A stretch of DNA of 64,000 bases from Sphingomonas sp. M1-B02 (GTDB taxonomy: Bacteria > Pseudomonadota > Alphaproteobacteria > Sphingomonadales > Sphingomonadaceae). A model generated the notes under the pieces. The model had not been told where the DNA came from. It did not search any database and saw nothing but the letters and a program-made list of their open reading frames with translations. The stretch is from assembly GCF_026167525.1 (NCBI RefSeq), contig NZ_CP110679.1:3087501-3151500 (forward strand). Direction: 5' to 3'. Positions 1-8,449 of this stretch are shown piece after piece. Made by a program: the position numbers and the translations under genes. Position 1 is the stretch's first letter. Each line of letters starts with the position of its first letter.

Positions 1-236
1 GCGCCGATTCGGACAAGTTGCGCACCCGAGTGGTGGTAACACTCGGGCGTGACGGCGCGCTTGCCGGCGAGCCGCGCGTTACGCAGACGGGGGTTACCGC
101 CAGCAACCGCGCCCAGGCCGAGCTGGCCCGCGAGCGCGCGATCCGCGCGGTGAAGCTCGCCGCGCCGTTCAAGCTGCCGGCGCAATTCTACGACGCATGG
201 AAGACGATCGGTCCGACTTTGTACGAGGGTTTGTGA
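1..236 (+). CDS. tolA: TolA C-terminal fragment (gene runs in from the left edge)
   Basis: About 77 codons are visible (reading from base 3) and end at TGA 234-236. The text LRTRVVVTLGRDGAL followed by NRAQAELARERAIRAV resembles the TonB/TolA-type C-terminal domain, which in TolA contacts TolB/Pal in the periplasm. Its position directly before tolB, with the stop and the next start sharing a base (TGATG), fits the conserved tolQRAB-pal order. The N-terminal membrane anchor and long helical domain lie outside the window, so the call rests on this short domain plus synteny. Confidence 0.8.
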   Translation, partial: ADSDKLRTRVVVTLGRDGALAGEPRVTQTGVTASNRAQAELARERAIRAVKLAAPFKLPAQFYDAWKTIGPTLYEGL

Positions 237-1621
237 TGATGAAGGCCAGGAATTTCGCACTCGCCGTCGCGCTGGCGATCGGGACCGCACCCGTTGCCTA
301 CGCACAGGATATCCCGGCGGCGTCGCTCGGCACCGAGCAGCCCGAGGCGGGGCAGGATTCTGTCCTCAGCGTCGACGTGACCAACCAGGCGGCGCAGGAC
401 CTGTTCCTCGCAATTCCGGCCATGCCCACCGCGCAGGTGGTCGCCACCGCCGCGGGTCCGACCGACGAGCTCGGCCGCAAGCTGGCGCAGGTGATCGAGG
501 ATGATCTGCGCAACACCGGCCTGTTCAAGACGCTGGGCCCCGCCCAGGCGGGCGGCATCCAATATGGCGAAGTCAACGCGCCTACTTTCGGCACCTGGAG
601 CGCGCGCTCGGCGCAGGCCCTGGTCCAGGGCTATGTCCGCGCCAACGGCAACGGCTCGCTGACCGTCGGCTGCTATCTCTACGACGTCGCGCTGCAGAGC
701 GAGCTGGTCCGCCAGGGCTTCGTCGTCTCGCCCGGCGACTGGCGACGCGCCGCGCATAAATGCGCCGACGCGATCTACACAAGGCTGAGCGGCGAGGGCC
801 CCTATTTCGACAGCCAGGTCGTCTATGTCGCCGAGCAGGGCCCGAAGGGCCGGCGTCGCAAGCAGATCGCGATCATGGACCAGGACGGCGCCAACCACCG
901 CTTCCTGACCAACGGCCAGTCGATCGTGCTGACGCCGCGGCTGAGCCCGGCGCAGAATGCGATCGTCTATATGAGCTACGAGAATCGCCGGCCGTCGATC
1001 TACCTCTACGATCTGGGCGCCCGCCGCAGCCGGCTGCTCGTGTCGAACGTATCGCTCACCTTCGCCCCGCGCTTTTCGCCCGATGGCCGCTGGGTGCTCT
1101 TCTCGATGGCGGCAGCGGGGAATACCGACGTGTACCGGGTCGCATCCTCGGGCGGTACGCCGCAGCGGCTCACCAATTCGCCCGGCATCGATACCGGCGG
1201 CAGCTATTCGCCCGACGGCTCCAGGATCGTGTTCGAAAGCGATCGTGGCGGCACCCAGCAACTTTATGTGATGAATGCCGATGGCTCGAACCAGCGCCGG
1301 ATCAGCTTCGGCGGCGGGCGCTATGCCACCCCGGTGTGGAGCCCGCGCGGCGATGTGATCGCCTTCACCCGGATGGGCGGCGGCGCTTTCCGCGTCGGCG
1401 TGATGAGCCCGGCGGGCGGCGGCGAGCGGCTGCTGACCAACAGCTGGGGCGACGAGGGGCCGAGCTGGTCGCCAAACGGCCGCGTGCTGATGTTCTTCCG
1501 CTCGGCGCAGGGCTCGGGCAAGCCCGATCTCTGGTCGGTCGATCTCACCGGCGTGAACGCGCGCAAGATCCCGACCCCGCTGGACGGCTCCGACCCCAAT
1601 TGGGGACCCATTCGGCCCTGA
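236..1621 (+). CDS. tolB: Tol-Pal system beta-propeller protein TolB
   Basis: A 461-aa periplasmic protein of the Tol-Pal complex, which keeps the outer membrane attached during cell division. A signal peptide (residues 1 to about 24, ending AYAQ) precedes an N-terminal alpha/beta domain and a propeller with repeated SPDG-type blades (SPDGRWVLFS, SPDGSRIVFES, SPNGRVLMFF), the PD40/WD40-like signature of TolB. The ATG at 236 is preferred to an ATG at 197: it has GAGGG at 225-229 and is followed directly by the hydrophobic signal, and it overlaps the tolA stop by one base. Length is normal for the family. Confidence 0.95.
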   Translation: MMKARNFALAVALAIGTAPVAYAQDIPAASLGTEQPEAGQDSVLSVDVTNQAAQDLFLAIPAMPTAQVVATAAGPTDELGRKLAQVIEDDLRNTGLFKTLGPAQAGGIQYGEVNAPTFGTWSARSAQALVQGYVRANGNGSLTVGCYLYDVALQSELVRQGFVVSPGDWRRAAHKCADAIYTRLSGEGPYFDSQVVYVAEQGPKGRRRKQIAIMDQDGANHRFLTNGQSIVLTPRLSPAQNAIVYMSYENRRPSIYLYDLGARRSRLLVSNVSLTFAPRFSPDGRWVLFSMAAAGNTDVYRVASSGGTPQRLTNSPGIDTGGSYSPDGSRIVFESDRGGTQQLYVMNADGSNQRRISFGGGRYATPVWSPRGDVIAFTRMGGGAFRVGVMSPAGGGERLLTNSWGDEGPSWSPNGRVLMFFRSAQGSGKPDLWSVDLTGVNARKIPTPLDGSDPNWGPIRP

Positions 1622-1684
1622 ACCGTTACCTGTTCATGCAAACGTCGCTTCGAAGCGGCAGATTTCGACAAAAGGAGAAGAACG

Positions 1685-2197
1685 ATGGCCAAGATCATGA
1701 CCAGCCTGGTGCTGGGTGCAGCGCTGATCGCCACCGCCGGCTGCGCCAAGAAGCGCCCGCCCGAACTGCCGCCGACGCCGAGCGAGCAGGGCCCGGGCAC
1801 CGGTAGCGACATGAACAACAGCGACAGCGAGGCCGGACCGCTCAACGCCCAGTTCAAGCGCGCGGTGATGAGCGACACCGTGTTGTTCGACCTCGACCAG
1901 TACGACATCGATCCCGAGGCGCGCGCGATCCTCGACAGTCAGGCGACCTGGCTGGTCTCCCGCCCTGAAGCGCGGATCACGATCGAGGGCCACGCCGATG
2001 AGCGCGGCACCCGCGAATATAATCTCGGCCTCGGCGATCGCCGCGCCAACGCCGCGAAGAATTATCTCGCGGCGCGCGGCGTCTCGGCCTCGCGCATCAC
2101 CACGATCAGCTACGGCAAGGAACGCCCGGTCGCGATGGGCTCCGACGAAGCCGCCTGGGCGCAGAACCGCCGCGCGGTGACCATCGTCATCAATTAA
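1685..2197 (+). CDS. pal: Peptidoglycan-associated lipoprotein Pal
   Basis: A 170-aa outer-membrane lipoprotein that binds peptidoglycan and, through TolB, the energised Tol complex. The lipobox LIATAGC places the acylated cysteine at residue 20, followed by a proline-rich linker (RPPELPPTP) and an OmpA-like domain from about residue 60. The peptidoglycan-binding motif TIEGHADERGTREYNLGLGD is intact. An AAAGGAG ribosome site at about 1672 precedes the ATG. It is the last gene of the tol cluster here; no cpoB/ybgF follows, and an inverted-repeat block (2205-2387) comes next. Confidence 0.96.
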   Translation: MAKIMTSLVLGAALIATAGCAKKRPPELPPTPSEQGPGTGSDMNNSDSEAGPLNAQFKRAVMSDTVLFDLDQYDIDPEARAILDSQATWLVSRPEARITIEGHADERGTREYNLGLGDRRANAAKNYLAARGVSASRITTISYGKERPVAMGSDEAAWAQNRRAVTIVIN

Positions 2198-2204
2198 ACT
2201 AAAA

Positions 2205-2387
2205 CTCCCTCTCCCTTTGGGAGAGGAGTGTCAGGTCGGCGATGCCCCCGGCATCGCCTAAATAGCGCGGGGCGCTATTTACCTGACGCTGGGCCCATCG
2301 CGTAGCGATGGGAAGGGTGAGGGCGACAACTCTCACCCTCACCCTTCCGCCGCTACGCGTCTCCCTCCCTCTCCCAATGGGAGCGGG
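2205..2387. repeat. Composite intergenic repeat with nested inverted repeats
   Basis: The pal-SPFH gap is filled by stacked palindromes: CTCCCTCTCCC/GGGAGAGG at the left edge, GGCGATGC/GCATCGCC, AAATAGCG/CGCTATTT, CCATCGC/GCGATGG and GGGTGAGGG/CCCTCACCC. It resembles the element at 52284-52430 in its CTCTCCC...GGGAGAGG...GGTGAGGG plan. It has no usable reading frame. It could act as a transcript 3' end for tolB-pal, but that is inference. Confidence 0.75.
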
Positions 2388-2398
2388 ATCGTTTCCAC

Positions 2399-2448
2399 TT
2401 GCGTACACTTCCCACCCGATATAATGATGATATCATAATAACGGGAGG
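2399..2448 (+). promoter_or_regulatory. Candidate promoter, palindrome and RBS of the SPFH gene
   Basis: A perfect TATAAT lies at 2420-2425, with TTGCGT at 2399-2404 (15-bp spacer, slightly short) as the possible -35. Just downstream is the palindrome ATGATATCAT (about 2428-2437), a possible operator, and then GGGAGG at 2443-2448 before the ATG at 2455. The stretch is far more AT-rich than its surroundings. Confidence 0.5.
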
Positions 2449-2454
2449 TATCAG

Positions 2455-3360
2455 ATGACGGACGTTCGCACACCCGCCTCGGCGCTGCGGCAAAGCCATG
2501 AGACGGCGGCGCAGACGACGAGCGGCTATGGCATGCTGCTCGTGCTGCTGTTTACGCTGGTCGCCGGACTGGCAGCCTTCACCCAGATCGATCGGCTAGC
2601 CGACGGCGCGATCGTCGCCTGGTTCATCGCGGCCAGCTTCCTGTTCCTGTTCGTAGCGTGCGGCTTCTATCTGCTCCAGCCCAACCAGGCGTCGGTGATC
2701 ACCCTGTTCGGCGATTATCGCGGCACCGATCGCAATGCCGGGCTGCGCTGGACCTGGCCGTGGATGGGCGGGAAGAAGGTCTCGGTCCGCTCGAACAACA
2801 TCATTTCGGAGCGGATCAAGGTCAATGATCTGCGCGGCAATCCGATCGAGATGGCGGCGCAGGTGGTGTGGCGGGTGACCGACACCGCGCAGGCTTTGTT
2901 CGACGTCGACGATTACAAGGCGTTCGTGAACGTCCAGATCGAGGCGGCGGTGCGCACGATCGGCTCGCGCTACCCCTATGACGATTTCGAGCATCAGGAA
3001 GTCACGCTGCGGGGCAATCACGATCAGGTCGGCGGCGAGCTGCGTGCCGAGCTGATCGAGCGGCTCCACGTCGCCGGCATCACCGTCGACGAATGCGGCT
3101 TCACGCATCTCGCTTATGCCCAGGAGATCGCCGGCGCGATGCTGCGGCGCCAGCAGGCGCAGGCGGTGGTCGCGGCGCGCACTACGCTGGTCGAAGGCGC
3201 GGTCGGCATGGTCGAGATGGCGCTCGCCTTGCTCTCTGAGAAAAATGTCGTCGAGCTCGACGACGAGCGCCGCGCGGCGATGGTCTCGAACCTGATGGTC
3301 GTGCTGTGCGGCGAGCGCGACACCCAGCCGATCGTCAATGCGGGGTCGCTCTATCAGTAA
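2455..3360 (+). CDS. SPFH/Band 7 domain membrane protein (stomatin/prohibitin-like)
   Basis: A 301-aa protein with two hydrophobic segments near residues 22-42 and 58-78, then an SPFH/Band 7 domain beginning around [19 protein letters not shown]. Coiled helical text rich in Ala, Arg and Gln follows ([25 protein letters not shown]). SPFH proteins form large ring or lattice assemblies on membranes and act as scaffolds; the particular client cannot be read from sequence. It heads a tight cassette with a small DNA-binding protein and two tiny membrane proteins. No NfeD-type partner is adjacent, unlike many bacterial stomatin operons. Confidence 0.88.
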   Translation: MTDVRTPASALRQSHETAAQTTSGYGMLLVLLFTLVAGLAAFTQIDRLADGAIVAWFIAASFLFLFVACGFYLLQPNQASVITLFGDYRGTDRNAGLRWTWPWMGGKKVSVRSNNIISERIKVNDLRGNPIEMAAQVVWRVTDTAQALFDVDDYKAFVNVQIEAAVRTIGSRYPYDDFEHQEVTLRGNHDQVGGELRAELIERLHVAGITVDECGFTHLAYAQEIAGAMLRRQQAQAVVAARTTLVEGAVGMVEMALALLSEKNVVELDDERRAAMVSNLMVVLCGERDTQPIVNAGSLYQ

Positions 3361-3370
3361 GGATGGCCCC

Positions 3371-3583
3371 GTGTCGGCTCCGCCCAAAAAGGCATTCCCG
3401 CTCCGCCTCGATCCCGCGCTCTACGCGGCGATCGAGCGCGCGGCGGCGAGCGACCTGCGCAGCGTCAACGCCCAGGTCGAATGCTTGCTGCGCGAGGCGC
3501 TGGGACGACGGGGGGTGAAGCTCGAAGCGCCGGTCCGCGCCAAACGCGGCCGGCCACCCAAAGCAAATGGAGACGAACCATGA
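3371..3583 (+). CDS. Small ribbon-helix-helix (Arc-like) protein with AT-hook-like tail
   Basis: A 70-aa basic protein. FPLRLDPALYAAIERAAASD then SVNAQVECLLREAL fits a ribbon-helix-helix fold: one beta strand and two helices that dimerise to bind DNA. The C-terminus carries AKRGRPPKANGDEP, in which RGRPPK matches the AT-hook core that inserts in the minor groove. The GTG at 3371 is chosen because AAGGATGG overlaps the SPFH stop just upstream; an ATG at 3338 lies inside the SPFH gene. Its stop overlaps the next ATG (ATGA). A role as autoregulator of the cassette is inference. Confidence 0.72.
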   Translation: MSAPPKKAFPLRLDPALYAAIERAAASDLRSVNAQVECLLREALGRRGVKLEAPVRAKRGRPPKANGDEP

Positions 3584-3678
3584 TGATGGCATTTCACCTC
3601 AACCGCCGGCACCTGCCCTGGCTGATCGGCTTGTTCACCGCCACGCTGGCGATCGGCATCGCGATGATGGCGCTATGA
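3580..3678 (+). CDS. 32-aa single-pass membrane microprotein
   Basis: An ORF of 32 codons with ATGA overlaps at both ends (stop of the RHH gene at 3581-3583, start of the next gene at 3675). After a short basic head (FHLNRRHLP) comes one hydrophobic segment, WLIGLFTATLAIGIAMMAL, that runs to the C-terminus. Exact stop-start overlaps on both sides support real translation by coupling. No function is recognised. Confidence 0.6.
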   Translation: MMMAFHLNRRHLPWLIGLFTATLAIGIAMMAL

Positions 3679-3944
3679 TCGGGCGGATCCTCGGCGGCGC
3701 GCGGGTTCGTCCTGGCTATTGGTTCGTGCCCAAGGCGTTCGGCTGGGGCGCCACCCCGGCAACCTGGCAGGGCTGGGTGGCGACGTTGCTCATGGTCGTC
3801 GCCGCGGCGCTCATCGCCAACCTCGCCGAGCATCGCGGCGCAGTCTATCTGTGGCTGCTCGCGCCGCTGCTGCTTGGCTTCCTATGGCTACTGTGGAGCA
3901 AGACCGACGGCGACTGGCAGTGGCGCTGGGGCAAGCGGAACTGA
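3675..3944 (+). CDS. Small two-helix membrane protein, unknown function
   Basis: 89 aa. Two hydrophobic stretches are clear: WVATLLMVVAAALIANLA (about residues 36-53) and VYLWLLAPLLLGFLWLLW (about 58-75). The tail is Trp/Lys-rich (DGDWQWRWGKRN). A motif-like head reads YWFVPKAFGWGATPATWQGW. The start overlaps the 32-aa gene stop, so it ends the SPFH cassette. I do not recognise a named family. Confidence 0.72.
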   Translation: MIGRILGGARVRPGYWFVPKAFGWGATPATWQGWVATLLMVVAAALIANLAEHRGAVYLWLLAPLLLGFLWLLWSKTDGDWQWRWGKRN

Positions 3945-3967
3945 GCTCAGTCCGGCATCGATGAAGC

Positions 3968-4066
3968 CCACCCCGGCGGAGGCCGGGGCCCAGTTTCGGC
4001 GAACCCGGAGCGCTCAGACACCCTCTCACATGCATCGCAGCTGGGCCCCGGCCTCCGCCGGGGTGG
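3968..4066. repeat. Inverted repeat with perfect 26-bp arms
   Basis: Arms at 3968-3993 and 4041-4066 are exact reverse complements over 26 bp; each arm is itself a small palindrome (CCCCGGCGGAGGCCGGGG). A 47-bp loop separates them. It lies between convergent genes and could form a long hairpin in transcripts from either side. Confidence 0.85.
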
Positions 4067-4094
4067 TACGCGTCCGATATCGTCCGGATAAGCT

Positions 4095-4934
4095 TCAGCC
4101 CAAAGCCTCGTTCAGCAGCCGCGCCAGCCGCAGCCCACCCTTGATCACCTGCGCGCGCGCCGGCTCCACCAAAGCCGCGATCTGCGCATCGCTGAGCGTC
4201 GCCCGCGCAGGGATCGGTCCGCAGGGCTGGCCGCCATAGGCGCTGGCATAGACCACGTCGCGTGCCACCTGCCAGCTGTCGCGGCTCCAATCCTCCACGG
4301 TGCCGCCGTCCACCGCCGCACGCTCGGCGGAGCTATACACCCGCACCAGCCCCGGCGGAGTCGAGATCGCCCGCTCGGCGACCAACCCGTCCCAGATACT
4401 GTGCAGGTTCAGCCGGGCCGTCGAATAGGCGCCGTAGGTCGAAAGCGCGCGATTGCCGCCCAGGTCGCTGCGGTCGCCCGCATGGAGCGGCTGGTGCAGG
4501 TCGCCGACGAAATGAACGAGGAAGGCCAGCGCCATCACCCGCTCGCGCTGCGGCACCGTCTTGTCCTTCAGCAGCTTCACGTCGCGCTCGATCTGCGCCG
4601 ACACGCAATTGCCGTCGGGGCAATTGCCCTTGAGCGTGAAATCCTTGCAGACGTCCACATTCTGGTAGTGCCAATTATAGGCATAGCTGAAGCGCGGCCC
4701 CAGCGTCTTGATGCAGTCGGCCCAGACGCTGGCCTGCTCGATCGTCCCCGCCGGGCATCCCGGCGTCTCGAGCAATGCCTGCCGCGCTAGCAGCCGCCGG
4801 ATCTCGGCACGCACCGCCGGGGTGACGTTGCGATAGGCGATCGCCGCCACCGTCTCATGGCCATATTCCCAATAGGCCTGGGCAGGCGTCGCGAAGCCGA
4901 GGAAGGCGGCGACAATCAACAGGATATGCTTCAT
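4095..4934 (-). CDS. S1/P1-family zinc-dependent nuclease
   Basis: A 279-aa exported nuclease. The signal peptide ends near residue 20 (ATPAQA), followed by YWEYGHETVAAIAYRN; the early Trp and His are the trinuclear-zinc ligands of this family. The hallmark HFVGDLHQPLHAGDRSDLGG and NLHSIWDGLV are intact. S1/P1 enzymes cleave single-stranded DNA or RNA and 3'-mononucleotides, here probably for extracytoplasmic nucleic acid or phosphate scavenging. It is third in a minus-strand operon, and its ATG overlaps the peptidase stop by 4 bp. Confidence 0.93.
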   Translation of the reverse strand: MKHILLIVAAFLGFATPAQAYWEYGHETVAAIAYRNVTPAVRAEIRRLLARQALLETPGCPAGTIEQASVWADCIKTLGPRFSYAYNWHYQNVDVCKDFTLKGNCPDGNCVSAQIERDVKLLKDKTVPQRERVMALAFLVHFVGDLHQPLHAGDRSDLGGNRALSTYGAYSTARLNLHSIWDGLVAERAISTPPGLVRVYSSAERAAVDGGTVEDWSRDSWQVARDVVYASAYGGQPCGPIPARATLSDAQIAALVEPARAQVIKGGLRLARLLNEALG

Positions 4935-5917
4935 CGTTCGTCACCATAGAATGCGACCAGCCGGTCGCCGTTGGAAGATGCCCGGCCGCGATACATGCCC
5001 GGGGTGTTGAAGCTCCAGGCCATCTCGCCGCTCGGGCCGGTGACGATCACCCCGCCGCTGCCGCCCAATTGCTTGGTCTCGGCCATCACCACGTCGGCGG
5101 CCTGCTGGAGCGTCTCGTTCTTGAAGCGGACCCGCGCGCAAATCTCGTGCGCCACGCCCTCGCGGATGAAAAACTCGCCGGCGCCCGTGGCGGAGACCGC
5201 GCAGGCGCGATCGTCGGCATAGGTGCCCGCGCCGATGATCGGCGCATCGCCGATCCGGCCCCAGCGCTTGCCGGTGAGCCCGCCGGTCGAGGTGGCGGCG
5301 GCGACATGGCCCTGGCTGTCCATCGCCACCGCGCCGACCGTGCCATATTTCAGGTCGACGTCGAACCAGCCGAGCTTGTCGTTGGCCTTCATCTTGTCGA
5401 GCTGGCGGCGCCGCTCCGGCGTGGCGAACCAGCTATTCTCGACTTGCTCCAGCCCCTGCTCGCGCGCGAACTGGTCGGCACCGGGGCCGGCGAGCAAGAC
5501 GTGCGGGCTCTTTTCCATCACCGCGCGCGCCGCCGCGACCGGGTGACGCGTGGTGGTCGTCCCCGCGACCGAACCGGCGGCACGGTTGCTGCCGTCCATG
5601 ATTGCCGCGTCGAGCTCGTTGGTCGCGTCCCAGGTAAACACCGCGCCGCGTCCGGCATTGAAATGCGGATCGTCCTCCAGCACCTGCACCGCCGCCTGCA
5701 CGGCATCGAGCGACGATCCGCCGGCGGCAAGCACCTTGGCGCCGGCATCGAGCGCCGCGTCGAGCCCGGCCTGGACGCCCTTCTCCTGCTCGGGGGTGAC
5801 GCGCCCCTTCTCGATGATCCCGGCGCCGCCATGGATGACGAGCGTCCAGCTGGGCTTCGGCTGGGCTTGGGCGGAAAGCGGCATGAGGAGGGCTCCGAGC
5901 AATAGGACGAGGCGCAT
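4931..5917 (-). CDS. Isoaspartyl peptidase / L-asparaginase (Ntn hydrolase), exported
   Basis: A 328-aa Thr-nucleophile hydrolase. A signal sequence (MRLVLLLGALLMPLSAQAQ) precedes VIHGGAGII. The autocleavage site is KYG-TVGAVAMD, with Thr at about residue 193, and TSTGGLTGKRWGRIGDAPI lines the active site. The family removes isoaspartyl dipeptides and hydrolyses asparagine; which dominates here cannot be read. The ATG at 5917 shares one base with the upstream acyltransferase stop (TGATG); a GTG one codon earlier is possible. A secreted version is less usual than the cytoplasmic IaaA type. Confidence 0.9.
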   Translation of the reverse strand: MRLVLLLGALLMPLSAQAQPKPSWTLVIHGGAGIIEKGRVTPEQEKGVQAGLDAALDAGAKVLAAGGSSLDAVQAAVQVLEDDPHFNAGRGAVFTWDATNELDAAIMDGSNRAAGSVAGTTTTRHPVAAARAVMEKSPHVLLAGPGADQFAREQGLEQVENSWFATPERRRQLDKMKANDKLGWFDVDLKYGTVGAVAMDSQGHVAAATSTGGLTGKRWGRIGDAPIIGAGTYADDRACAVSATGAGEFFIREGVAHEICARVRFKNETLQQAADVVMAETKQLGGSGGVIVTGPSGEMAWSFNTPGMYRGRASSNGDRLVAFYGDER

Positions 5918-7131
5918 CACGGCACTCCTGGGACTGGCCGTGCCCTCCTAGCAGAACGCCTGTCGCGCGCCAGCGGACTCAGGCCGATCAGCGGCCGCAG
6001 CCAGCCGATTTCCCGGCCGACCAGATAGGTCGCCAGGCACACCGCCGCCGTCCCGCTCAGCAGCAGCGCGAATTCGGCAAGCGCGCCGAGCCGCAGCGGC
6101 AGCGAATACCACGCGATCAGCACGATCGCCGGGTGGTGGACGATGTAGAAGGGGAAGACCGCCTCGGCGAGCGGTCGACGCCAGCGGTGATCGCGGTTCC
6201 AATAGCTCTCGGCGATGTGGAACAGCGCAACGATCATGCACCAGGCCATCGTCACCCGCGCCGCGCGATTGAGCGCCATCCATGCGTGCGAGGGGACCGC
6301 GCTGCCCGGATAGCGCATCTCGATCGTCACCGCGATCGCACCCGCCACTCCGGCGATCAGCAGCGCGGCTTTCCAGCCACGTCCGATCGCCGGCCACAGC
6401 TGTGGGGCTCCCGCCAGCGCGAAGCCGAACAGGAAGACCGGCACGTACAGCGCATGCCCGCTCCAATCGCGCAGCAGCCCCTGCGATTCGGGCGCGACGA
6501 ACAGCAAGGCGAGCCGCAGGGTGACGAGCAAGGCGATCGGCACCCACAGCAGGCGGGCCCCTTGCGCGAACCAGTCGGCAAGCCGGTCGAGCCCCGCGAA
6601 CAGCCGCGCCCCGAACCTGTCGATCGCGGCGGCGAGGAGCAGGCTGTACGCGGCAAGATAAGCCACGAACCAGAGATGCTCCCAGCTCGGAAATTCGCGG
6701 CCATGGAAGGTGCCGACGCGCCAATAATCCACCGCCCAGAAATGCAGATAGCCGCTGCGGTAACCGGTCTCCATCACCCGCACCCACATCTCCAGGGGGA
6801 CGAGCACCGCCATGCCGAAGGCGAGCGGCACCAGCAGCCGCAGCGCGCGCGAACGGGCAAAGGCCCGCGCGCCGCCCGAACGGTCGAACAGTCTGCGCGA
6901 GGCATAGCCCGAGACAGCGAACAGCAAAGCCAGCCGCCAGGGGGTCAGCAGCGCCATCGGCGGGATCAGCGCGGTGTAGCGATAGGGGGTGTGGATCACC
7001 CAGGTCCACGGCGCGAACGCCATCGCGACATGGTAGAGGATCAGCAGCCCGAACGCGGCGATGCGCAGCCAATCGAGCCCGTAATGGCGCTGGCTGGGCT
7101 GGGTTTCGATGGCTGCGCCCGGCTGCTTCAA
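5917..7131 (-). CDS. Acyltransferase-3 family integral membrane protein
   Basis: A 404-aa polytopic protein with about ten hydrophobic segments. The N-terminal RHYGLDWLRIAAFGLLILYHVAM carries the Arg and His expected near the start of acyltransferase-3 (AT3) proteins, and VFPFYIVHHPAIVLIAWY is the typical late motif. AT3 proteins O-acylate sugars or glucans at the membrane; it resembles the OpgC/MdoC-like branch, but the substrate is unknown. First gene of a three-gene minus-strand operon joined by stop-start overlaps. Confidence 0.85.
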   Translation of the reverse strand: MKQPGAAIETQPSQRHYGLDWLRIAAFGLLILYHVAMAFAPWTWVIHTPYRYTALIPPMALLTPWRLALLFAVSGYASRRLFDRSGGARAFARSRALRLLVPLAFGMAVLVPLEMWVRVMETGYRSGYLHFWAVDYWRVGTFHGREFPSWEHLWFVAYLAAYSLLLAAAIDRFGARLFAGLDRLADWFAQGARLLWVPIALLVTLRLALLFVAPESQGLLRDWSGHALYVPVFLFGFALAGAPQLWPAIGRGWKAALLIAGVAGAIAVTIEMRYPGSAVPSHAWMALNRAARVTMAWCMIVALFHIAESYWNRDHRWRRPLAEAVFPFYIVHHPAIVLIAWYSLPLRLGALAEFALLLSGTAAVCLATYLVGREIGWLRPLIGLSPLARDRRSARRARPVPGVP

Positions 7132-7218
7132 CGACGGCTTCCTCGCGCGCCTTTCGCGGCGCGCTCGGGAAGGCTATATGGGTCGGTGCGTAAGCAAAGC
7201 GTTAGCGAGTAGTCCCCG

Positions 7219-8343
7219 ATGTCCCTTCGTCCGTGGCGCGATATCACGCGCCGGCACAGCCGCCAGATCATGGTGGGCAACGTCCCCGTCGGGGGCGATG
7301 CGCCGGTGACCGTGCAGACGATGACCAACACGCCGACGTCGAATCCCGGCGCGACGATCGATCAGATCCGCCGCTGCGAGGATGCCGGGGTCGACATCAT
7401 CCGGGTCAGCTGCCCCGACGTCGAAAGCACCGCCGCGCTGCGCCAGATCGTCCGCGCCAGCCGCGTGCCGATCGTCGCCGACATCCATTTCCACTATAAG
7501 CGCGCGCTTGAGGCCGCCGATGCGGGCGCCGCCTGCCTGCGGATCAATCCGGGCAATATCGGCTCGTCCGATCGCGTCCGCGAAGTCGTCAACGCCGCCA
7601 AGGCCAATGGCTGCGCGATCCGGATCGGGGTCAACGGCGGCAGCCTGGAGAAGGATCTGCTCGAAAAATATGGCGAGCCGTGCCCGGAGGCTTTGGTCGA
7701 GTCCGCGCTCGATCATATCAAGCTGCTCCAGGATCATGATTTCCACGAATTCAAGGTCGCGGTGAAGGCGTCGGACCTGTTCCTCGCGGTCGCGGCGTAC
7801 CAGCAGCTCGCCGACCAGGTCGATTGCCCGCTCCATCTCGGCATCACCGAGGCGGGCGGCTTCGTCGGCGGCACGGTCAAGTCGGCGATCGGGATGGGGA
7901 GCCTGCTCTGGTACGGCATCGGCGACACGATCCGCGTCTCGCTCTCGGCCGAGCCCGAGGAGGAAGTCCGCGTCGGCTTCGAGATCCTGAAGGCCCTGGG
8001 CATCCGCAACCGCGGCGTCCGCGTCGTCTCCTGCCCCAGCTGCGCGCGCCAGGGCTTCGACGTGATCCGCACCGTCCAGGCCCTGGAAGAACGGCTCCAG
8101 CATATCCGCACCCCGATGTCGCTCTCGGTCCTCGGCTGCGTCGTCAACGGCCCCGGCGAAGCGCGCGAGACCGATATCGGCATCACCGGCGGCGGCGCCG
8201 GCAAGCATATGGTCTATCTCTCGGGTGTCACCGATCATCACGTCCAGGACGAGGGCATGGTCGATCACATCGTCCGGCTGGTCGAAGCCAAGGCGGCCGA
8301 GATCGAGGCGGCGGAGACGGCGCTGGTGCAGGCGGCCGAATAG
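7219..8343 (+). CDS. ispG: 4-hydroxy-3-methylbut-2-en-1-yl diphosphate synthase (flavodoxin)
   Basis: The 374-aa [4Fe-4S] enzyme of the MEP isoprenoid pathway (MEcPP to HMBPP). The N-terminal TIM barrel shows [11 protein letters not shown] and RINPGNIG. The C-terminal cluster domain supplies the ligands in [11 protein letters not shown] and [16 protein letters not shown]. Length matches the compact bacterial form. It faces away from the acyltransferase operon, with 87 bp between starts for divergent promoters. It is followed by a hairpin repeat that could serve as transcript end. Confidence 0.97.
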   Translation: MSLRPWRDITRRHSRQIMVGNVPVGGDAPVTVQTMTNTPTSNPGATIDQIRRCEDAGVDIIRVSCPDVESTAALRQIVRASRVPIVADIHFHYKRALEAADAGAACLRINPGNIGSSDRVREVVNAAKANGCAIRIGVNGGSLEKDLLEKYGEPCPEALVESALDHIKLLQDHDFHEFKVAVKASDLFLAVAAYQQLADQVDCPLHLGITEAGGFVGGTVKSAIGMGSLLWYGIGDTIRVSLSAEPEEEVRVGFEILKALGIRNRGVRVVSCPSCARQGFDVIRTVQALEERLQHIRTPMSLSVLGCVVNGPGEARETDIGITGGGAGKHMVYLSGVTDHHVQDEGMVDHIVRLVEAKAAEIEAAETALVQAAE

Positions 8344-8363
8344 TCCCGGCCCTCTCCCCAACC

Positions 8364-8449
8364 GTCATCCCGGCGAAAGCCGGGATCCAGAGCCAAGCAG
8401 GACTGGCCGGGGAAGAATAACCCTGGATCCCGGCTTTCGCCGGGATGAC
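8364..8449. repeat. 27-bp-arm inverted repeat (GGATCCCGGCTTTCGCC type), copy 1
   Basis: Arms at 8364-8390 and 8423-8449 are perfect reverse complements, each containing the short palindrome CCCGGCGAAAGCCGGG. The arms are identical to those at 30177-30256. It lies downstream of ispG. This REP/BIME-like family is common in Sphingomonas intergenic DNA. Confidence 0.88.
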
